Shown: one piece after another, positions 9,064 through 17,897 of the stretch | Layout: each line of letters starts with the position of its first letter | How positions within the stretch are numbered: the stretch's first letter is position 1 | From: Helicobacter pylori NQ4053 | Lineage (GTDB): Bacteria > Campylobacterota > Campylobacteria > Campylobacterales > Helicobacteraceae | NCBI RefSeq assembly: GCF_000274605.1 | Contig: NZ_AKNV01000002.1 | Coordinates: 124,001 to 188,000, forward strand | Reading direction: 5' to 3' | Length of the DNA: 64,000 nt | Notes under the pieces: generated by a model | What the model was told of the DNA's origin: nothing | Databases searched by the model: none | Seen by the model: the letters and a program-made list of their open reading frames with translations, nothing else | Position numbers and translations under genes: made by a program

Positions 9064-10473
9064 ATGAAAAATACCAATACAAAAGAGATAAAGAATACAA
9101 GAATGGAAAAAGGTCAATACCACGCGCTCAAAAAGGGGCTTTTGAAAACCGCTCTGCTTTTTAGCCTTCCTTTAAGCGTGGCGTTAGCTGAAGACGATGG
9201 CTTTTATATGGGAGTGGGCTATCAAATCGGTGGCGCGCAACAAAACATCAATAACAAAGGCAGCACCCTAAGGAATAATGTCATTAATGATTTCCGCCAA
9301 GTGGGCGTGGGTATGGCAGGGGGTAACGGGCTTTTAGCCTTAGCGACAAACACGACCATGGACGCTCTTTTAGGGATAGGCAATCAAATTATTAACACTA
9401 ATACAACTGTTGACAACAGCAACGCAGAGTTAACCCAGTTTAAAAAAATACTCCCCCAAATTGAGCAACGCTTTGAGGCGAATAAAAACGCTTATAGCGT
9501 TCAAGCCTTGCAAGTGTATTTGAGTAATGTGCTGTATAACTTGGTTAATAATAGTAATAATGGCAGCAATAATGGAGTCGTTCCTGAATATGTGGGGATT
9601 ATAAAAGTTCTCTATGGTTCTCAAAATGAATTTAGCCTCTTAGCCACGGAGAGTGTGGCGCTTCTAAACGCGCTTACAAGGGTGAATCTGGATAGCAATT
9701 CGGTGTTTTTAAAAGGGCTTTTAGCCCAAATGCAGCTTTTTAATGACACTTCTTCAGCAAAGCTAGGCCAGATCGCAGAAAACTTGAAGAATAGTGGTGC
9801 AGGATCAATGCTCCAAAAGGATGTGAAAACCATCTCAGATCGAATCGCTACTTATCAAGAGAATCTAAAACAGCTAGGAGGAATGCTAAAGAATTACGAT
9901 GAGCCTTACTTGCCCCAATTTGGGCCAGGTACAAGCTCTCAGCATGGGGTTATTAATGGCTTTGGCATTCAAGTGGGCTATAAGCAATTTTTTGGGAGCA
10001 AGAGGAATATAGGCTTACGGTATTACGCTTTCTTTGATTATGGCTTTACGCAATTGGGCAGTCTTAGCAGCGCTGTTAAGGCGAATATCTTTACTTATGG
10101 CGCTGGCACAGACTTTTTATGGAATATCTTTAGAAGGGTTTTTAGCGATCAGTCCTTGAATGTGGGGGTGTTTGGGGGCATTCAAATAGCGGGTAACACT
10201 TGGGATAGCTCTTTAAGAGGTCAAATTGAAAACTCGTTTAAAGAATACCCCACTCCCACGAATTTCCAATTTTTATTTAATTTGGGTTTAAGGGCTCATT
10301 TTGCCAGCACCATGCACCGCCGGTTTTTGAGCGCGTCTCAAAGCATTCAGCATGGGATGGAATTTGGCGTGAAAATCCCGGCTATCAATCAAAGGTATTT
10401 GAAAGCGAATGGGGCTGATGTGGATTACAGGCGTTTGTATGCATTCTATATCAATTACACGATAGGTTTTTAG
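9064..10473 (+). CDS. hopG: outer-membrane porin-family protein HopG
   Basis: This is a second Hop protein, paralogous to the upstream gene. Its signal peptide lies unusually far in (about residues 20-43, ending VALAEDDGF), and mature sequence EDDGFYMGVGYQIGGAQQ follows. The Asn-rich central domain is variable. The C-terminal barrel (GFGIQVGYKQFFG onward, ending YINYTIGF) is closely similar to that of HopF. ATG 9064 is preferred to TTG 9061 because AAGGAAGG ends 6 bases upstream of it. An ATG at 9103 would give a more normal signal peptide and cannot be excluded. Length is 469 residues from 9064. Confidence 0.9.
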   Translation: MKNTNTKEIKNTRMEKGQYHALKKGLLKTALLFSLPLSVALAEDDGFYMGVGYQIGGAQQNINNKGSTLRNNVINDFRQVGVGMAGGNGLLALATNTTMDALLGIGNQIINTNTTVDNSNAELTQFKKILPQIEQRFEANKNAYSVQALQVYLSNVLYNLVNNSNNGSNNGVVPEYVGIIKVLYGSQNEFSLLATESVALLNALTRVNLDSNSVFLKGLLAQMQLFNDTSSAKLGQIAENLKNSGAGSMLQKDVKTISDRIATYQENLKQLGGMLKNYDEPYLPQFGPGTSSQHGVINGFGIQVGYKQFFGSKRNIGLRYYAFFDYGFTQLGSLSSAVKANIFTYGAGTDFLWNIFRRVFSDQSLNVGVFGGIQIAGNTWDSSLRGQIENSFKEYPTPTNFQFLFNLGLRAHFASTMHRRFLSASQSIQHGMEFGVKIPAINQRYLKANGADVDYRRLYAFYINYTIGF

Positions 10474-10515
10474 GCTCTTTTTAGGGCTTATAAAGAGGCT
10501 TTTTACTTTTTTTTG
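10472..10515 (+). terminator. probable terminator after hopG
   Basis: CTCTTT pairs with AAAGAG around an 11-base loop, followed by a T-rich run, starting right at the hopG stop. One G-G mismatch limits the stem. Confidence 0.4.
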
Positions 10516-10571
10516 GTATTCTAACAAGCTTTTAAACAATCCAATCTACTTTGTTTTAAGGATAATATTTT

Positions 10572-11807
10572 ATGGCAGATGTCGTTGTGGGGATCCAGTG
10601 GGGAGATGAGGGGAAGGGAAAAATTGTTGATAGGATCGCTAAAGATTATGACTTTGTAGTACGCTATCAAGGCGGGCATAATGCCGGGCATACCATTGTG
10701 CATAAGGGGGTTAAGCATTCTTTGCATTTAATGCCCTCAGGGGTTTTATACCCCAAATGCAAGAATATCATTTCTAGCGCGGTGGTTGTGAGTATTAAGG
10801 ATTTGTGCGAAGAAATCAGCGCGTTTGAGGATTTAGAAAATCGTTTGTTTGTCAGCGACAGAGCCCATGTGATCTTGCCTTATCATGCCAAAAAAGACGC
10901 TTTTAAAGAAAAATCTCAAAACATCGGCACGACTAAAAAAGGCATAGGCCCTTGCTATGAGGATAAAATGGCCAGGAGCGGGATAAGAATGGGGGATTTA
11001 TTAGACGATACCATATTAGAAGAGAAACTAAAAGCGCATTTCAAAGCCATTGAGCCTTTTAAGGAAGCGTATGATTTAGGTGAGAATTACGAAAAGGATT
11101 TGAGGGAGTATTTTAAAACTTACGCTCCAAAAATTTGCCCCTTTATCAAAGACACGACAAGCATGCTGATAGAAGCGAACCAAAAGGGTGAAAAAATCCT
11201 ATTAGAAGGGGCGCAAGGCACGCTTTTAGACATTGATTTAGGGACTTACCCTTTTGTAACAAGCTCTAACACCACGAGCGCTAGTGCTTGCGTGAGCACC
11301 GGCTTAAACCCTAAAGCGATCAATGAAGTGATAGGCATCACGAAAGCGTATTCTACTCGTGTGGGAAATGGGCCTTTCCCTAGCGAAGACACTACACCCA
11401 TGGGCGATCATTTAAGGACTAAGGGCGCGGAGTTTGGAACGACAACCAAGCGCCCAAGGCGTTGCGGATGGCTGGATTTGGTGGCTTTAAAATACGCTTG
11501 CGCTTTGAATGGTTGCACGCAATTAGCTTTAATGAAATTAGATGTTTTGGATGGGATTGATGCGATTAAGGTGTGCGTGGCTTATGAAAGAAAGGGCGAA
11601 AGATTAGAGGCTTTCCCTAGCGATTTGAAAGATTGCATGCCTGTTTATCAAACTTTTAAAGGCTGGGAAAAAAGCGTGGGCGTGAGAAAATTAGACGATT
11701 TAGAGCCAAACGCTAGAGAGTATATCCGTTTTATTGAAAAAGAAGTGGGGGTAAAAATTGGCCTTATTTCTACAAGCCCTGAAAGAGAAGACACGATTTT
11801 TCTATGA
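10572..11807 (+). CDS. purA: adenylosuccinate synthetase PurA
   Basis: PurA catalyses the GTP-dependent condensation of IMP and aspartate to adenylosuccinate, the first committed step to AMP. The 411-residue protein opens with the nucleotide loop VGIQWGDEGKGK, then the IMP site GGHNAGHT, the central GIGPCYEDK, and the conserved EGAQGTLLDIDLGTYPFVTSS and TTTKRPRRCGWLD. The length is slightly below the usual 430. The start is ATG with AAGGATAA upstream. The stop overlaps the next gene (ATGA), coupling purine synthesis to a flagellar FliJ-like gene. Confidence 0.98.
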   Translation: MADVVVGIQWGDEGKGKIVDRIAKDYDFVVRYQGGHNAGHTIVHKGVKHSLHLMPSGVLYPKCKNIISSAVVVSIKDLCEEISAFEDLENRLFVSDRAHVILPYHAKKDAFKEKSQNIGTTKKGIGPCYEDKMARSGIRMGDLLDDTILEEKLKAHFKAIEPFKEAYDLGENYEKDLREYFKTYAPKICPFIKDTTSMLIEANQKGEKILLEGAQGTLLDIDLGTYPFVTSSNTTSASACVSTGLNPKAINEVIGITKAYSTRVGNGPFPSEDTTPMGDHLRTKGAEFGTTTKRPRRCGWLDLVALKYACALNGCTQLALMKLDVLDGIDAIKVCVAYERKGERLEAFPSDLKDCMPVYQTFKGWEKSVGVRKLDDLEPNAREYIRFIEKEVGVKIGLISTSPEREDTIFL

Positions 11808-12232
11808 AAAAATTCGCTTCTGTGTTGGTGCAATTAAAAACCCTTGCGTTAGAAAAAATAGAGCGAAAGCTTGAAAGCAAGCGTTTAGAATTGCGACAAA
11901 ATGAGCGAGAAATTTTGGACAAACAAGCCCAATTGAGCGCGTTTAAAAACCCTGAGTTGGGGGGAATGAGCCTTTTTTTACAAACCCAGCAATTAAAAAG
12001 CGCTTTAAGATTGGAGATAGAACATTGCCAACAAGAGGGCGAGAATTTAAACAAGGATTTAAAGATTTTAGAAAAAGATTACCTTTTAGCTAACCAAGAG
12101 TTAGAAAAAGCTAAAATCATTTTAGAAAACGAAAAGCAAAAAGAAAAGGAATTTTTGGAAAAAAAAGAGCAGGCTCTTTTAGACGAAAACGCCATGATTT
12201 TACACTGGCAAAAAGAGGGCTTGCATGCGTAA
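11804..12232 (+). CDS. fliJ: FliJ-like flagellar export protein
   Basis: The 142-residue product is almost entirely a charged coiled coil (heptads of Lys, Glu, Leu and Gln), as expected of FliJ, the small stalk protein of the flagellar type III export ATPase. Sequence identity to distant FliJ proteins is low. The call rests on length, coiled coil, and recollection that the H. pylori protein at this locus (HP0256) was studied as FliJ-like and affects motility. It overlaps purA by 4 bases and the next gene by 8. Confidence 0.75.
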   Translation: MKKFASVLVQLKTLALEKIERKLESKRLELRQNEREILDKQAQLSAFKNPELGGMSLFLQTQQLKSALRLEIEHCQQEGENLNKDLKILEKDYLLANQELEKAKIILENEKQKEKEFLEKKEQALLDENAMILHWQKEGLHA

Positions 12233-12893
12233 AATCTTGTTAATGGGCTTGATTTTACAAGCACTCTTTAGCGAAGAAGCCGCGCAAGAATTGTTGCAAT
12301 GCTCTGCGATTTTTGAATCTAAAAAAGCCGAATTGAAAGACGATTTGCGCCGATTGAGTGAAAAAGAGCAGTCTTTAAGGATCTTGCAAACCGAAAACGC
12401 CCGCCTTTTAGATGAAAAAACCGATCTGTTGAACCAAAAAGAAAAAGAAGTGGAAGAAAAACTGAAAAATTTAGCCGCTAAAGAAGAAGCCTTTAAAACC
12501 TTACAAACGGAAGAAAAAAAACGCCTTAAAAATTTGATAGAAGAAAATGAAGAAATTTTAAGAGAAATCAAGCAGGCTAAAGACAGTAAGATTGGCGAGA
12601 CTTATTCTAAAATGAAAGATTCTAAATCGGCTCTGATTTTAGAAAATCTACCCACTCAAAACGCCTTAGAAATTTTAATGGCGCTAAAACCCCAAGAACT
12701 CGGTAAAATTTTAGCCAAAATGGATCCTAAAAAAGCGGCGGCTTTGACAGAATTGTGGCAAAAACCCCCAAAAGAAAATAAAGAAAATAAAGAAAGCCAA
12801 AAAACCACAGATCCAACGCCCCCCACACCACCCACGCCTCCCAAAGAGCCAACCCTAAAAGATCCTAATGTAAAAGAGCCAACAGGGGTATGA
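12225..12893 (+). CDS. MotE-like periplasmic protein (MgtE_N-type helical domain)
   Basis: The 222-residue protein starts with a signal sequence (about residues 1-16, ending LFSEEA). A long coiled coil follows (about 25-115), then a compact helical motif ALEILMALKPQELGKILAKM and DPKKAAALTELW, the pattern shared by MotE and the MgtE N-domain. The Pro-rich tail (TPPTPPTPP) follows a KEN repeat. MotE proteins are periplasmic chaperones for flagellar motor proteins in other bacteria; the adjacent FliJ-like gene supports a flagellar role. The function is not proven here. The start overlaps the upstream gene and the stop overlaps rseP. Confidence 0.7.
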   Translation: MRKILLMGLILQALFSEEAAQELLQCSAIFESKKAELKDDLRRLSEKEQSLRILQTENARLLDEKTDLLNQKEKEVEEKLKNLAAKEEAFKTLQTEEKKRLKNLIEENEEILREIKQAKDSKIGETYSKMKDSKSALILENLPTQNALEILMALKPQELGKILAKMDPKKAAALTELWQKPPKENKENKESQKTTDPTPPTPPTPPKEPTLKDPNVKEPTGV

Positions 12894-13945
12894 TGTTTAT
12901 TGTAGCAATTTTAATGCTGGCGTTTTTGATCTTTGTCCATGAGTTAGGGCATTTTGTTATTGCTAGGATTTGTGGGGTGAAAGTGGAAGTGTTTAGCATT
13001 GGTTTTGGTAAAAAACTCTGGTTTTTCAAGCTTTTTGGCACGCAATTCGCTTTGTCTTTGATCCCGCTTGGGGGCTATGTGAAATTAAAGGGCATGGATA
13101 AAGAAGAAAATGAAGAAAATGAAATTAATCAAGCGAATGATAGCTACGCGCAAAAAAGCCCTTTCCAAAAGCTATGGATATTATTTGGGGGGGCGTTTTT
13201 TAATTTTCTTTTTGCGGTTTTAGTGTATTTTTTTCTGGCATTGAGCGGGGAAAAAGTCTTACTGCCAATCATTGGCGACTTAGAAAAAAACGCGCTAGAG
13301 GCCGGGCTGTTAAAGGGGGATAAAATCCTTTCTATCAACCATCAAAAAATAGCGAGTTTTAGAGAGATTAGAGGCATAGTGGCGCGTTCTCAAGGCGAGT
13401 TAATTTTAGAAATAGAGCGAAATAATCAGATTTTAGAAAAACGACTGACCCCCAAAATCGTGGCGGTAATAAGCGATTCTAACGATCCTAATGAAATCAT
13501 CAAATATAAAGTAATAGGCATTAAACCGGACATGCAAAAAATGGGCGTTGTCTCTTATTCCTTAATTCAAGCGTTCAAGCAGGCCTTGAGTCGGTTTAAA
13601 GAGGGCGTTGTTTTGATCGTGGATTCTTTAAGGCGTTTGATTATGGGGAGCGCTTCAGTTAAGGAATTGAGCGGGGTAATAGGCATTGTGGGAGCGTTAA
13701 GCCATGCCAATAGCGTGAGCATGCTTTTGTTGTTTGGGGCGTTTTTGTCCATCAATTTAGGGATTTTAAATTTATTACCCATCCCCGCCTTAGATGGGGC
13801 GCAAATGCTAGGGGTTGTTTTTAAAAATATTTTTCATATCACTTTGCCAACACCCATACAAAATGCGTTGTGGCTAGCGGGGGTGGGGTTTTTGGTTTTT
13901 ATCATGTTTTTAGGGCTTTTCAATGACATCACTCGTTTGCTATAA
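12890..13945 (+). CDS. rseP: site-2 membrane metalloprotease RseP
   Basis: This intramembrane zinc protease cuts transmembrane segments of target proteins. The zinc motif HELGH lies in the first transmembrane helix (residues 17-21), followed by the family sequence FSIGFGKKLW and IPLGGYVKLKGMD. One PDZ domain spans about residues 125-200. The second metal motif (LLPIPALDGAQML) sits near residue 297 between the C-terminal helices. The 351-residue length with a single PDZ is shorter than E. coli RseP, which has two. It starts at ATG 12890, overlapping the previous stop; ATG 12893 is an alternative. Its substrate here is not evident. Confidence 0.95.
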   Translation: MMFIVAILMLAFLIFVHELGHFVIARICGVKVEVFSIGFGKKLWFFKLFGTQFALSLIPLGGYVKLKGMDKEENEENEINQANDSYAQKSPFQKLWILFGGAFFNFLFAVLVYFFLALSGEKVLLPIIGDLEKNALEAGLLKGDKILSINHQKIASFREIRGIVARSQGELILEIERNNQILEKRLTPKIVAVISDSNDPNEIIKYKVIGIKPDMQKMGVVSYSLIQAFKQALSRFKEGVVLIVDSLRRLIMGSASVKELSGVIGIVGALSHANSVSMLLLFGAFLSINLGILNLLPIPALDGAQMLGVVFKNIFHITLPTPIQNALWLAGVGFLVFIMFLGLFNDITRLL

Positions 13946-13957
13946 AAGGGGGAATTG

Positions 13958-15220
13958 ATGCATGTATTGAGCGTGAGCGAAATCAATGCGCAGATCAAAG
14001 CCCTTTTAGAAACGACTTTTTTGCAAGTTAGGGTTCAAGGGGAAGTGAGTAATTTGACTATCCACAAGGTGAGCGGCCATGCGTATTTTTCGCTCAAAGA
14101 CAGCCAGTCGGTTATTAAATGCGTGCTGTTTAAAGGGAACGCTAACAGGCTTAAATTCGCTTTAAAAGAAGGGCAGGAAGTGGTTGTTTTTGGGGGTGTT
14201 AGCGTGTATGTTCCAAGGGGGGATTATCAAATCAATTGCTTTGAAATAGAGCCTAAAGATATAGGTTCATTAACTTTAGCTTTAGAGCAATTGAAAGAAA
14301 AATTACGCCTTAAAGGCTATTTTGATGAAGCGAATAAATTACCCAAACCGCATTTTCCTAAACGAGTGGCAGTCATCACTTCTCAAAATTCAGCCGCTTG
14401 GGCGGACATGCAAAAGATCGCTTCCAAACGATGGCCGATGTGTGAATTAGTCTGCATCAATACCTTAATGCAAGGGGAAGGGTGCGTTCAAAGCGTGGTG
14501 GAGAGCATCGCTTATGCGGATAGTTTTCATGACACAAAAAACGCTTTTGATGCGATTGTAGTGGCTAGGGGTGGGGGGAGCATGGAGGATTTGTATTCTT
14601 TCAATGATGAGAAAATCGCTGATGCTTTGTATTTGGCTAAAACTTTCAGCATGTCAGCTATCGGGCATGAGAGCGATTTTTTATTGAGCGACTTAGTGGC
14701 GGATTTAAGGGCTTCTACGCCTTCAAACGCGATGGAGATCTTGCTCCCTAATAGCGATGAATGGTTGCAAAGACTTGATGGGTTTAATGTAAAATTGCGC
14801 CGCTCTTTTAAAACTTTGCTCCATCAAAAAAAGGCGCATTTAGAGCATTTAGCGGCTTCTTTAAAACGATTGAGTTTTGAAAACAAGCACCATTTAAACG
14901 CTTTAAAATTAGAGAAATTAACAATCGCTTTAGACAATAAAACCTTAGAATTTTTACGCCTTAAAAAAACGCTTTTAGAAAAAATCTCTACCCAACTATC
15001 CACAAGCCCTTTTTTACAAACCAAAACAGAGCGCTTAAACAGGCTAGAAAACGCCCTCAAACTCGCTTACGCAAATTTGAAACTGCCCCAATTCGGGGCG
15101 TTTGTGAGTAAAAATGATCAAGCGATAGAATTAGAGGCATTAAAAAGGGGCGATAAAATTGAATTAAACAATGAAAAAGCCAGAGCGAGCGCTGAAATTT
15201 TGGGCGTGGATAGGGTGTAG
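13958..15220 (+). CDS. xseA: exodeoxyribonuclease VII large subunit XseA
   Basis: XseA is the catalytic subunit of exonuclease VII, which degrades single-stranded DNA. The N-terminal OB fold (residues 1-100) contains VRVQGEVSNL and GHAYFSLKDSQSVIKCVLF. The catalytic domain shows KRVAVITSQNSAAW, VVARGGGSMEDLYSFNDE and SAIGHESDFLLSDLVADLRASTP in pieces. A coiled-coil C-terminus follows. Length is 420 residues from ATG 13958, which has AAGGGGG 5 bases upstream; TTG 13955 is less likely. It ends the purA run, and the convergent methyltransferase gene stops 18 bases away. Confidence 0.96.
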   Translation: MHVLSVSEINAQIKALLETTFLQVRVQGEVSNLTIHKVSGHAYFSLKDSQSVIKCVLFKGNANRLKFALKEGQEVVVFGGVSVYVPRGDYQINCFEIEPKDIGSLTLALEQLKEKLRLKGYFDEANKLPKPHFPKRVAVITSQNSAAWADMQKIASKRWPMCELVCINTLMQGEGCVQSVVESIAYADSFHDTKNAFDAIVVARGGGSMEDLYSFNDEKIADALYLAKTFSMSAIGHESDFLLSDLVADLRASTPSNAMEILLPNSDEWLQRLDGFNVKLRRSFKTLLHQKKAHLEHLAASLKRLSFENKHHLNALKLEKLTIALDNKTLEFLRLKKTLLEKISTQLSTSPFLQTKTERLNRLENALKLAYANLKLPQFGAFVSKNDQAIELEALKRGDKIELNNEKARASAEILGVDRV

Positions 15221-15238
15221 GGGTTTGAAAAATAAGAT

Positions 15239-16411
15239 TTAAGATACAATAGATTTTGTTTTTAAAATTTCGTATTCACTTCTTTTAATGATCTTTTCTA
15301 AACGCAATAGCATGATGTTTGAAATCGTGTTTTGATACCCCTTATTTTTTAAAATGCTAATAGCTTGCGGGTTATTTTTAATTTTTTCTTCTTTTTGGCA
15401 CAAATAAAAAGACCAGTTCAAATAATGATCCCTATTAGCTTCTATAACCGCTTGCGCTGTTGTCCCGCTGCCTGCAAAAAAATCTAAAATAATAGAATCT
15501 TTAGGGGTGGAGCATAACAATAAATATTTAATCAATCCTACAGGTTTTGGTGTCTTAAAAAGCCCCTTTAAGCCTAATTTTTCTAAATCTTTTGTGCCTT
15601 GTCGGCTATAAAAATCCAACACGCTCAAACAATTATCTTGCGATTCTTTTAGGTAGTGTTTTTCATAAGGACGATTGTTCTTAAAAATAAGCCTGTTTTG
15701 ATAATATAACTCCTTAAGCTTTTCATCGCTGCTCCACCCTCTGCTTTTTAGGGGTTCTAAAAAAAGATTGATTTCTTCTATCGCTACACTGCGTGGGTTT
15801 GAAGGCGTGGATAAATCTTTAGCGAAATAAATCTCACCTTTTTCATCCACCAAATTATAATTTTTTAAAAAATTAAAATGTTCTTTTTGAGATAATTCTT
15901 TGATTTGTTCTTTTAAGACAAGTTGGGCTTGAGCTTGTCCTTTTTGTTTAAAAACATTCTTAATCGTTCGCATTAAATCTTTCAAGGGTTTAGCATAAAT
16001 GGGCAAAAGCGTTCGTAAGATTTTAAAACCAGGAGCGAGCGCTTTATTTTTAGCATAGCTTAAAACATACTCATGGGTAATGTTGATGTGTTTAGCGTTA
16101 GATCTTGTGGCTTGTTTAGTGATAAAAGTGCCTAAAAAATTGCACGTTCCAAAAATTTCATTGGCAATGATTTTAACTTCAGCCATTTTATTATCATCTA
16201 TGGAAATAAAAATACAACCACTTTGCTTTAACGCAGCCTTTGCTAAAATCAAATGTTCTTTAATCCATTTTTCATAGTCAGCATGATCGTCTTCATATTC
16301 AAAGTTAGAACTTTTGGTGTTATAAGGGGGGTCTATATAGATGGTTTGGATGCTTTCTTTTTCTATTCTTTTCAAACACTCCAAAGCTTCCATGATAAAA
16401 ACTTTATGCAA
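15239..16411 (-). CDS. type II adenine-specific DNA methyltransferase (beta class)
   Basis: The enzyme transfers a methyl group from S-adenosylmethionine to adenine in a recognition site. Motif IV DPPYN comes early (IYIDPPYNTKSSNFEYEDDHADYEKW) and motif I DFFAGSGTTAQAVIEA late, so the order is beta class with the target-recognition region between. The strand before motif IV (KVFIMEALECL) aligns with family starts, so I place the start at TTG 16411 (390 aa), overlapping the upstream gene by 8 bases. ATG 16393 is possible; an open frame extends to 16483 but its extra residues look non-native. Sequence specificity cannot be read from motifs. Confidence 0.88.
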   Translation of the reverse strand: MHKVFIMEALECLKRIEKESIQTIYIDPPYNTKSSNFEYEDDHADYEKWIKEHLILAKAALKQSGCIFISIDDNKMAEVKIIANEIFGTCNFLGTFITKQATRSNAKHINITHEYVLSYAKNKALAPGFKILRTLLPIYAKPLKDLMRTIKNVFKQKGQAQAQLVLKEQIKELSQKEHFNFLKNYNLVDEKGEIYFAKDLSTPSNPRSVAIEEINLFLEPLKSRGWSSDEKLKELYYQNRLIFKNNRPYEKHYLKESQDNCLSVLDFYSRQGTKDLEKLGLKGLFKTPKPVGLIKYLLLCSTPKDSIILDFFAGSGTTAQAVIEANRDHYLNWSFYLCQKEEKIKNNPQAISILKNKGYQNTISNIMLLRLEKIIKRSEYEILKTKSIVS

Positions 16412-17018
16412 GATAATTTTCCCAAGAAAAATGACCAAACTTAAGATTAAAAAGATTGATAAGCTCTTGTTCTTTTGAATCAATGGGTTTTATTTTAAAA
16501 TCAAATTCTTTGATTAATTTACTAATTCCTATCGTTTGAGTTGAACGCCTGCTTTCGTTATGACACTCTTTCACTTTTTGTTCTAAATACAATCCCATTT
16601 CAGGGTGCTTTCCATAAACAATGAATAAAAGATTAGAAATATTATTCCAAACACCCACGGCTAAAGTCGTTTTAATATCGCAAAAAACTTTGGCTTTTTC
16701 TAAAGTGGTGTCATTAAAAGTCGCACTCCAAGTTTTACTTTGAAAAGATACTTGTTTGATTTCTAAAAATTCATCGCTTGAACTTCTTTTAGCATCAAGG
16801 CCATGCTTTTGGGTATTGATGAGATCATAATCTAAATATAAAGCCACCATGCTATCTCTCAATTCATTCAAAAATGAATCGTTGTCATGTTTATTGTATT
16901 TATTTTGAATTTCTTCAATTGGCTTTAGTGCTTGATAGCTTTCTGTAATGAAGTTTCTATCAATGGGTTCAAAGTGCCCTTTATTAAAAAATCCCAAAGA
17001 TTGATTTAAAAATTGCAT
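16404..17018 (-). CDS. probable type II restriction endonuclease partner
   Basis: I do not recognise a named family. The 204-residue protein contains GLDAKRSSSDEFLEIKQVSF, which fits a PD-(D/E)xK nuclease core with acidic residues followed by E-I-K. It lies immediately upstream of, and overlaps, the adenine methyltransferase, the usual arrangement of a cognate endonuclease. The protein is high in Lys, Asn and Glu. The frame is intact in this strain, so the system may be active. Start ATG 17018 is the longest available; the promoter is not obvious. Assignment as endonuclease is inference from the motif and context. Confidence 0.65.
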   Translation of the reverse strand: MQFLNQSLGFFNKGHFEPIDRNFITESYQALKPIEEIQNKYNKHDNDSFLNELRDSMVALYLDYDLINTQKHGLDAKRSSSDEFLEIKQVSFQSKTWSATFNDTTLEKAKVFCDIKTTLAVGVWNNISNLLFIVYGKHPEMGLYLEQKVKECHNESRRSTQTIGISKLIKEFDFKIKPIDSKEQELINLFNLKFGHFSWENYLA

Positions 17019-17169
17019 ATCTAGCCCTTTGATTAAATTCTTTCAATATTATTTTAGTGAAAATATATGATTCATTAGCAATACTTTTAAGCAGAATATC
17101 TAAAATTTGCACTTCATTATTTATCATAAGTTTGTTTTAAATGCGAGCCATTATAAAAAAGTTTTGTAT

Positions 17170-17175
17170 TATAAT
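17170..17175 (+). promoter_or_regulatory. -10 box of second restriction-modification operon
   Basis: TATAAT is a perfect -10. Transcription would start near 17182, which leaves only 7-8 bases before TTG 17190 but a 25-base leader with AAGG before TTG 17208. Confidence 0.55.
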
Positions 17176-17207
17176 TTGATGGATTTCTATTGATTAAGGT
17201 GTTTGGA

Positions 17208-17897
17208 TTGAGTTTGGCGGATATTATTTTAGAGTGTTTTAAAGATTTTATGAGAGAGCACCCTGAGCCTTACAAGTTTTTACAGGTTTTTTATGCGCAA
17301 GAAAAAGAACGCTTTTTAAACCATAAAATGAACGATTATATCAAGCAAAATAAAAGCAAGGAAGAAGCCAGTATTTTGGCCAGACAAGGCTTTGTCAGCA
17401 CCATAGGAAGGGTGTTAGAAAAAATCATAGAACTTTTATTAAAAGATTTTTGTATTAAAAACAATGTCAAAATGACGAACGATAAAATCTTAACGGCTAA
17501 GCGCATTAATGGCGAGTTGGATAGAGTCAAACGGGCTTTATTGGTGCATTTTGGAGGCTATAGCGTTTTGCCAGATATTATTCTTTATCAAACCAACAAG
17601 GATAATGTCAAAATTCTAGCGATTTTATCGGTAAAAAATTCGTTTAGAGAGCGTTTCACAGAAACGCCTTATTGGAAATTAAAACTCTTACAATCGCCTA
17701 TAACTTCTCACATTAAAGTTTTCATGATAACACCGGATAACGATGATGAAATCAGCTTTAAAGACAAGCCTAAAAAGGCTAGGATCGTCATGGAGCATGA
17801 ATTAGATGGTCTTTATTTAGCCAAAAGCCATTTTGATCAAAGCCCTAAAATCAAGGGCATAGAAAATTTGTTAGAAGATTTAAAAAGGCTTTTATGA
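17208..17897 (+). CDS. type II restriction endonuclease (BsaWI-like fold)
   Basis: The protein has a nuclease core with PDIILYQ about two thirds in, then AILSVKNSFRERF. The S-V-K followed by RER arrangement resembles the active site of BsaWI/EcoRII-type endonucleases, where S or E-x-K and a nearby RER sit on the catalytic strand. It overlaps the next methyltransferase by 4 bases (ATGA). I prefer start TTG 17208 (229 aa) because AAGG lies 8 bases upstream and the TATAAT at 17170 leaves a normal leader; TTG 17190 would add six residues. The cleavage site is unknown. Confidence 0.7.
   Translation: MSLADIILECFKDFMREHPEPYKFLQVFYAQEKERFLNHKMNDYIKQNKSKEEASILARQGFVSTIGRVLEKIIELLLKDFCIKNNVKMTNDKILTAKRINGELDRVKRALLVHFGGYSVLPDIILYQTNKDNVKILAILSVKNSFRERFTETPYWKLKLLQSPITSHIKVFMITPDNDDEISFKDKPKKARIVMEHELDGLYLAKSHFDQSPKIKGIENLLEDLKRLL

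Noticed and set aside
10288..10727. Minus-strand frames between hopG and purA
   Set aside because: They overlap the coding sequences of both genes and lack start signals.
16394..16483. N-terminal extension of the first methyltransferase (to 16483)
   Set aside because: The extra residues lie inside the endonuclease gene, read in another frame, and have no family match.
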